Shown here: positions 34,628-39,130 of the stretch, in pieces
How the letters are laid out: every line of letters starts with the position of its first letter
Numbering within the stretch: position 1 is the first letter of the stretch
DNA from: an uncultured Acetatifactor sp.
GTDB lineage: Bacteria > Bacillota > Clostridia > Lachnospirales > Lachnospiraceae
Direction: 5' to 3'
Length of the DNA stretch: 39,130 nucleotides
Assembly: GCA_910586775.1 (NCBI GenBank)
Contig: CAJUJN010000038.1
Span: forward strand, 1-39,130
Made by a program: the position numbers and the translations under genes
Notes under the pieces: model-generated
The model's input: only the letters and a program-made list of their open reading frames with translations
Databases searched by the model: none
Told to the model about the DNA's origin: nothing

Positions 34628-35725
34628 ATGCTTCAGGAATTTAAGGTTCGCAACTATAAAAATTTCCGTGACGAACTTTTCTTTTCGTTCAGAACTTCAA
34701 AAAATTACGAATTTAACAGAGAATTGGTAAAAAATGGCATTATCAAGGACTGCCTGGTGGTTGGTGAAAACGCAAGCGGAAAGACGAATCTGGGATATGC
34801 CATATTCGATATCATCTGGCATTTGACAGATAAAGTAAAAAAAAGGACGGCTTTGTATTCAAACCTTTATAGTGAGAATACGGCCGTATTCTTTGAATAT
34901 TCTTTTCTATTTGAAACGCATGAATTGAGGTATTGCTATGAGAAGACAAATGTGGATTTGGTTATACGCGAACAAGTATTTGTGGACGGGAAGAAAATAT
35001 TGGAGAACAACCCTGAACAGGCAAGTATTGCATTAAGCGGAGCTGAAAGGCTGGATTTGGAGAAGTGGGACAGAAGCATCTCTCTTGTGAAGTATGTATA
35101 TGCAAATACTGTTTTGGACAAAGAGGATAGTACCTGCAGGGTCTTCTATCAATTCATGGAGTTTGTCAATCATATGCTCTGGTTTAGCAGCACAGAAGGA
35201 AACCGGTACATGGGCTTTTCAAACATAGGGGGAAATCTCTTTGAGGCACTTGCTGGAAGAGACGGCGCTGTGGAGAAGCTGCAGGCATTTCTCCAGGACA
35301 TGGGAATCTGTTATCAACTTCTGGTGAAGGATGGTGATGAGGGAAAAAGTATATATTGCAGAATGGGGGGGAGGGAAGTAAGGCTGTCTTCCCTGGTATC
35401 AAGCGGGACAAGATCCCTTATTTTCTTTTTTCTCTGGTATATGCAGATTGAAAGATGCTCTTTTATCTATGTGGATGAGTTTGATGCATTTTACCATACA
35501 GATTTGGCGAAGGCAGTTGTCAGAAAAATAATCGAAATACCGAAGGTGCAGGCTGTCATTTCTTCCCATAATACGGATTTGATGTCTAATGATTTGCTGC
35601 GGCCTGACTGCATTTTTAAACTGGAGGATAACAGAATCCGCCCGTTTTCAGAATTGACGGACAAGGCGCTGCGGGGGGCTCATAATTTACAGAAAATGTA
35701 TAAAGCGGGAGCATTTAATGGTTAG
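34628..35725 (+). CDS. AAA/ABC-type ATPase of a putative two-gene defence module
   Basis: A 365-residue ATPase of the OLD/RloA-like (AAA_15/AAA_21) sort. It begins LQEFKVRNYKNFRD, typical of SMC-like and OLD-like heads, with Walker A GENASGKT at 46-53, a signature-like SSLVSSGTRSL, Walker B FIYVDEFDAF with Asp283-Glu284, and the switch histidine His314 in ISSHNTDL. AGGAGG precedes the ATG at 34628. Its stop overlaps the start of the TOPRIM-like gene by eight bases, so the two are translationally coupled and probably form a complex. Codon and base use are visibly AT-richer than neighbouring genes, suggesting transfer. Related split ATPase/TOPRIM pairs act in anti-phage defence; that role here is inference. 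Confidence 0.85.
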   Translation: MLQEFKVRNYKNFRDELFFSFRTSKNYEFNRELVKNGIIKDCLVVGENASGKTNLGYAIFDIIWHLTDKVKKRTALYSNLYSENTAVFFEYSFLFETHELRYCYEKTNVDLVIREQVFVDGKKILENNPEQASIALSGAERLDLEKWDRSISLVKYVYANTVLDKEDSTCRVFYQFMEFVNHMLWFSSTEGNRYMGFSNIGGNLFEALAGRDGAVEKLQAFLQDMGICYQLLVKDGDEGKSIYCRMGGREVRLSSLVSSGTRSLIFFFLWYMQIERCSFIYVDEFDAFYHTDLAKAVVRKIIEIPKVQAVISSHNTDLMSNDLLRPDCIFKLEDNRIRPFSELTDKALRGAHNLQKMYKAGAFNG

Positions 35726-36494
35726 GAATAGGAAAAAGAAAATTGCTATCATTTATGAGGGGGAAAAGACAGAAGAAAATATCTTTAAAAACATCAGCCA
35801 GCATTTTTTTGCAGAGCGGGCAGATATTATGATTATGACGTTGCCTGCGGCAGGAAATTTGTATATGTTGTGGACAAAGCTGCGGGAGGATAACTTTCAA
35901 ACGGATGTAATCAGTGTTCTCTGTGAGATGAATGCCAATCTTTCAGAAGGGTTAAAGGGCATGGGAGCAGCTGATTTTTCTGAGGTATATCTTTTCTTTG
36001 ATTATGATGGCCATCACAATAATATACCTAAAAAATTCAGCGGGAAAGATGCTTTGGAAGAAATGCTGGAGACTTTTAATAATGAGACAGAACTGGGCAA
36101 GCTATATGTTTCATATCCCATGGTGGAAGCGATAAAAGAAATATCAGCGGATACGCGGGACTACAGAACCTTTTATCTGCCTTTGGCTGAATGCGGCAAT
36201 TATAAGGAAAAGGCAGGCGGAATATCAGATTATGGAGATTTTCGCTATATTACGAAAGAGATGTGGTATATTGCATGCAATGCAAGCAGAAAAAGAGCGG
36301 CAATCATCGCGACTTATAGGGAAGAGGACGGCTATCAGAAATTTATAGAAAATGTATCGCAGGAAAAGATATATGATGCCCAAAAGGATGTATTCATAAA
36401 TCAAAACCGGGCAATTGGAATTCTGAGTTCGGTGCCTTTATTTCTGGTAGAGTATTATGATGAAATGTTTTGGGAGAAAATTCAAAATTTGTAA
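35718..36494 (+). CDS. TOPRIM/RloB-like putative nuclease partner
   Basis: A 258-residue protein with TOPRIM-fold features: a basic start then AIIYEGEKTEENIF with Glu14 (and Glu16) on the first strand, and VYLFFDYDGHH with Asp95-x-Asp97 as the DxD metal motif. A later YPMVEAIKE helix resembles the conserved S/NPxxE segment of RloB and related proteins. It is not the EGKDD pattern of AriB (PARIS), and it is not fused to the ATPase as in OLD. The likely action is metal-dependent nucleic-acid cleavage controlled by the partner ATPase. The gene overlaps the ATPase stop by eight bases and is AT-rich like it. The family name is tentative. Confidence 0.75.
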   Translation: MVRNRKKKIAIIYEGEKTEENIFKNISQHFFAERADIMIMTLPAAGNLYMLWTKLREDNFQTDVISVLCEMNANLSEGLKGMGAADFSEVYLFFDYDGHHNNIPKKFSGKDALEEMLETFNNETELGKLYVSYPMVEAIKEISADTRDYRTFYLPLAECGNYKEKAGGISDYGDFRYITKEMWYIACNASRKRAAIIATYREEDGYQKFIENVSQEKIYDAQKDVFINQNRAIGILSSVPLFLVEYYDEMFWEKIQNL

Positions 36495-36500
36495 GTTATA

Positions 36501-36579
36501 CTGCAGACCGCCAGGATTTGCAGTGATGCCTATGGGAAGATACCTGGCTGGCGGTCTGCAGTCGGGTAGTGCTGCAAAT
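36501..36579. repeat. interleaved inverted repeats downstream of the TOPRIM gene
   Basis: A, CTGCAGACCGCCAG (36501-36514), is perfectly complementary to A' at 36548-36561. B, ATTTGCAG (36516-36523), is perfectly complementary to B' at 36572-36579. The order A-B-A'-B' would form a pseudoknot as RNA. It begins seven bases after the stop codon, so it is on the module transcript unless terminated. The remaining sequence to 36782 shows no gene. Confidence 0.8.
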
Positions 36580-36782
36580 TTAATCGGTGTGCAGTATATA
36601 TTGATTTTCCCAAAAGTGATGATCTGTGTAGATGGAAGGTGTTTAGAGTTCCATATGAAAAAGAAGAATCCATTTCATTTTTGATATAGAGCATGGATTA
36701 GGGATTTTGGGATATATAGGAAAATAATTACCAACAGATAAGTTTTCTGCAATTTAGAGTTATGTATGTCTTGACACAAGCC

Positions 36783-37202
36783 GACGGCCATACTGTGGGC
36801 AATCATACATATCATCATCCGGATATGTCCAAGATTTCGGATAAGGCGTCTTTCCAGAAAGAAATGGACGATGTGGCGTCTCTGTTCCGGGAGGTGACAG
36901 GGGCGGAACTGTCGATGTACTATCGGCCGCCCCAGGGGAAATACAGCACGACGAATCTGCAGATGGCGAAAGACCAGGGGTACTCCACATTCTTCTGGAG
37001 CCTGGCCTATGTGGACTGGAACCAGGATTCTCAACCCAGCCATGAGGAGGCTTTTGAGAAGCTTACCGGGCGCATCCATCCCGGGGCGATTGTATTGCTG
37101 CACAGCACGTCGAAGACCAACGGGGAGATCATGGATGAGCTATTGACGAAGTGGGAAGAGATGGGGTATAGCTTTAAGCCGCTTTCAGATTTGCTTAATT
37201 GA
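36783..37202 (+). pseudogene. 5'-truncated second copy of the deacetylase gene
   Basis: These 420 bases align without a gap to 33983-34402 of the pdaA-type gene, exactly 2800 bp away, and share its stop. The copy begins at DGHTVGNHTYHH and keeps the His pair, the YRPPQG motif and the C-terminal histidine, but lacks the catalytic aspartate motif TFDCG and the membrane anchor. A chance ATG at 36762 opens the frame but has no ribosome site. The first 158 bases differ at one site only, a second tract of about 50 bases is identical, and the rest is clearly diverged at mostly silent sites, a mosaic suggesting gene conversion. Confidence 0.9.
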
Positions 37203-37263
37203 TCAGGAAGGGCATTTTCAGTTTCGGTCAGTCAAAAATGTGTGCAGGAATACCGAAAATGCT

Positions 37264-37292
37264 TTGACATACGTATCTTCCTATTCTATAAT
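37264..37292 (+). promoter_or_regulatory. consensus promoter of guaA
   Basis: Perfect TTGACA (37264-37269) and TATAAT (37287-37292) with the ideal 17-base spacer lie 71 bases before the guaA start. The short leader shows no purine riboswitch. Confidence 0.92.
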
Positions 37293-37363
37293 ATTTCTGG
37301 TTACAGGATTTATGAAGTGTTTTATTATAGAAGCGGTACGGTGAGGTTAGCGCAGGAGGAGAT

Positions 37364-38908
37364 ATGGAGAAAGAACTGGTTATTGTCATTGATTTCGGCG
37401 GACAGTACAATCAGCTGGTAGCCAGGCGGGTCAGGGAATGCAATGTTTATTGTGAGATATATTCCTACAGGACAGACCTGGCTAGAATCAGGGAAATGCA
37501 TCCGAAAGGAATCATTTTAACCGGAGGGCCAAGCAGCTGTTACGAAGAAGGAGCAGCTACATGCCCGCCGGAATTATTCGAAATGGGCATTCCCGTGCTG
37601 GGGCTGTGCTATGGCGCCCAGCTGATGATGCATGTGCGGGGCGGAGAAGTAGCCCGGGCAGCGGTGAAGGAATACGGCAGGACGGAAGTAAAGGTGGATA
37701 CGACATCACGCCTTTTTGCGGACGTTAAACCGAATACGGTTTGCTGGATGAGCCATTTTGACTATATAGCGCGGATGGCGGAAGGATTCCGCGGAATTGC
37801 GTCTACCGCGAACTGTCCTGTGGCTGCTGCGGAGTATGAGGAGAAGAAGCTGTATGCCATCCAGTTCCACCCGGAGGTGCTGCACACGGAAGAAGGCTCC
37901 AGGATGCTTTACAATTTCGTGAGGAACATCTGCGGCTGCAGAGGCGACTGGAGGATGGATTCCTTTGTGGAGGAAAATATCAAAGCCATTCGAGAGAAAG
38001 TGGGCAGGGGCAGGGTTCTCTGTGCTTTGTCGGGCGGAGTAGATTCTTCTGTAGCGGCAGTACTTCTGTCCAGGGCAGTGGGAGAGCAGCTGACCTGCGT
38101 ATTTGTAGACCATGGACTGCTGCGGAAAAACGAGGGAGATGAAGTGGAAGCGGTTTTCGGCCCCGGGGGAAATTATAAGCTGAACTTCGTCAGAGTAAAT
38201 GCTCAAGAGCAGTTTTATGCCAAACTGGCAGGCGTATCCGAGCCTGAAAAAAAGAGGAAAATTATCGGAGAAGAATTTATCCGCGTCTTTGAGGAGGAAG
38301 CGAAAAAGATTGGCGCGGTGGATTTCCTGGTACAGGGTACGATCTACCCGGATGTGGTGGAGAGCGGCCTGGGGGGAGAATCTGCGGTGATCAAGTCTCA
38401 TCACAATGTGGGCGGACTGCCGGATTATGTGGATTTCAGGGAGATTATCGAGCCCCTCAGGAATCTGTTCAAAGATGAGGTCCGGAAAGTGGGGTTGGAA
38501 CTTGGGATTCCGGAGCATCTGGTGTTCCGTCAGCCTTTTCCGGGGCCGGGGCTGGGCGTGCGTATTCTGGGTGAAGTGACCGCTGAGAAAGTAAAGATTG
38601 TACAGGATGCGGATGCGATTTACCGGGAAGAGATTGCGGATGCCGGGTTGGACAGGGAATTGAACCAGTATTTCGCGGCATTGACGAATATGCGTTCCGT
38701 GGGGGTTATGGGAGACGAGCGGACTTATGACTATGCCATTGCGCTGCGGGCAGTGAATACGGTTGACTTTATGACTGCCGAGGCGGCGGAAATCCCGTGG
38801 GATGTGCTGAAGCAGGTGATGAGCCGGATTATTAACGAGGTGAGGGGGGTTAACAGAGTGCTTTATGATGTGAGTTCGAAACCGCCTGGGACCATAGAGT
38901 TCGAGTGA
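37364..38908 (+). CDS. guaA: GMP synthase (glutamine-hydrolysing)
   Basis: A 514-residue enzyme of normal length that converts XMP to GMP using glutamine and ATP. The class I glutamine amidotransferase domain (1 to about 190) has the catalytic triad Cys82 (GLCYGAQ), His169 and Glu171 (QFHPEV). The ATP pyrophosphatase domain has the P-loop ALSGGVDSS at 221-229, and the C-terminal dimerisation domain ends with the family signature DVSSKPPGTIEFE. AGGAGGAGAT directly precedes the ATG at 37364. It is transcribed alone from the consensus promoter upstream. Confidence 0.98.
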   Translation: MEKELVIVIDFGGQYNQLVARRVRECNVYCEIYSYRTDLARIREMHPKGIILTGGPSSCYEEGAATCPPELFEMGIPVLGLCYGAQLMMHVRGGEVARAAVKEYGRTEVKVDTTSRLFADVKPNTVCWMSHFDYIARMAEGFRGIASTANCPVAAAEYEEKKLYAIQFHPEVLHTEEGSRMLYNFVRNICGCRGDWRMDSFVEENIKAIREKVGRGRVLCALSGGVDSSVAAVLLSRAVGEQLTCVFVDHGLLRKNEGDEVEAVFGPGGNYKLNFVRVNAQEQFYAKLAGVSEPEKKRKIIGEEFIRVFEEEAKKIGAVDFLVQGTIYPDVVESGLGGESAVIKSHHNVGGLPDYVDFREIIEPLRNLFKDEVRKVGLELGIPEHLVFRQPFPGPGLGVRILGEVTAEKVKIVQDADAIYREEIADAGLDRELNQYFAALTNMRSVGVMGDERTYDYAIALRAVNTVDFMTAEAAEIPWDVLKQVMSRIINEVRGVNRVLYDVSSKPPGTIEFE

Positions 38909-39029
38909 TGAAATGGGCTTCAAGAACCTAGTGTTTATGCGGGTTGCAAACAAATTTGTTTAGGCGCTGGCAACGATTTGGCAACATTTCGGGTATCACT
39001 CGTTAGATAAAAGAATACTTCAATAACAG

Positions 39030-39081
39030 AAAAACCTTACTGATTTTCAGATATGACAACTGAAAACTGGTAAGGTTTTTT
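39030..39081. terminator. strong bidirectional terminator
   Basis: AAAAACCTTAC (39030-39040) and GTAAGGTTTTT (39070-39080) are perfectly complementary, with a second inner stem TTTTCAG/CTGAAAA (39044-39050 and 39060-39066). A-runs on one side and T-runs on the other let it work for guaA and for the convergent gene at the right edge. Confidence 0.9.
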
Positions 39082-39085
39082 GCGT

Positions 39086-39130
39086 TCATTTTTTCTTCTT
39101 GCGCTTTGCTTCTTTTTTGTCTGTACTTTC
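39086..39130 (-). CDS. C-terminal end of a minus-strand gene with lysine-rich tail
   Basis: Reading left from the edge, 14 codons, ESTDKKEAKRKKKK, end in TGA at 39088-39086, five bases before the bidirectional terminator. A basic tail of this kind is plausible for a nucleic-acid-binding or ribosome-associated protein, but too little is visible to name it, and a chance frame cannot be excluded. Confidence 0.4.
   Translation of the reverse strand, partial: ESTDKKEAKRKKKK

Noticed and set aside
36762..37202. The downstream deacetylase copy as a functional gene
   Set aside because: It lacks the catalytic aspartate region and the membrane anchor and has no ribosome site.

Overview
The window looks like a chromosomal segment of a gut-type Clostridia, most likely Lachnospiraceae (an inference from gene content and style). 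It has roughly balanced GC, strong AGGAGG ribosome sites, a T-box in front of pheST, a YesM/YesN two-component pair beside a sugar ABC importer of the LplB/YtcP type, an SUV3-like helicase and a PD-(D/E)XK 'transposase' nuclease with a repeat tail. No rRNA, tRNA, CRISPR array or intact insertion sequence was seen.

Layout. (1) 1-1045, minus: the start and body of an Rpn-type PD-(D/E)XK nuclease that runs off the left edge in 42-bp coding repeats. (2) 1616-6881, plus: a ferredoxin-containing aldo/keto reductase, a scrap of a response-regulator receiver domain, then GH28 and GH35 glycosidases spaced as an operon. (3) 7036-9212, minus: an ABC exporter half-transporter behind an ArsR-type regulator with a clear palindromic operator. 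(4) 9580-12061: a small cysteine-containing protein and, convergent to it, a GH115 alpha-glucuronidase-family enzyme. (5) 12331-25879, plus: a sensor kinase and AraC-type response regulator, a lipoprotein binding protein, two permeases, a GH2 enzyme and a very large GH106-like enzyme. (6) 25939-29854: a consensus promoter, a T-box leader and pheS-pheT. (7) 29937-31338: a compact promoter/structured-leader/terminator unit, a broken flavodoxin-like gene and palindromic debris. (8) 31339-34402: an SUV3-like helicase and a PdaA-type polysaccharide deacetylase. (9) 34628-36494: an AT-richer ATPase plus TOPRIM-like gene pair. (10) 36783-37202: a second, truncated copy of the deacetylase 3' end. (11) guaA, a bidirectional terminator and the tail of a minus-strand gene at the right edge.

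How it fits together. Regions 2, 4 and 5 read as a glycan-use locus. An oligosaccharide is bound by the lipoprotein, imported by the two permeases (no ATPase gene is present, so a shared MsmX-like ATPase is expected) and cut inside the cell by GH28, GH35, GH115, GH2 and GH106-like enzymes, none of which shows a signal peptide. That mix suggests an acidic, galactose- and possibly rhamnose-bearing plant polymer such as pectin side chains or arabinogalactan. The kinase gene and the binding-protein gene share an exactly spaced promoter motif, ATGTAAA-N8-CATAG-N20-TATAATGAA, which I take as the likely site of the YesN-type regulator.

The strongest candidates for something undescribed are the two-gene ATPase/TOPRIM module lying between a whole and a partial copy of the deacetylase gene exactly 2800 bp apart, and the structured leader RNA at 29972-30128. 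Next come a ten-fold Gln-Cys hexapeptide repeat inside the GH106-like enzyme, and a small family of inverted-repeat elements between convergent genes.
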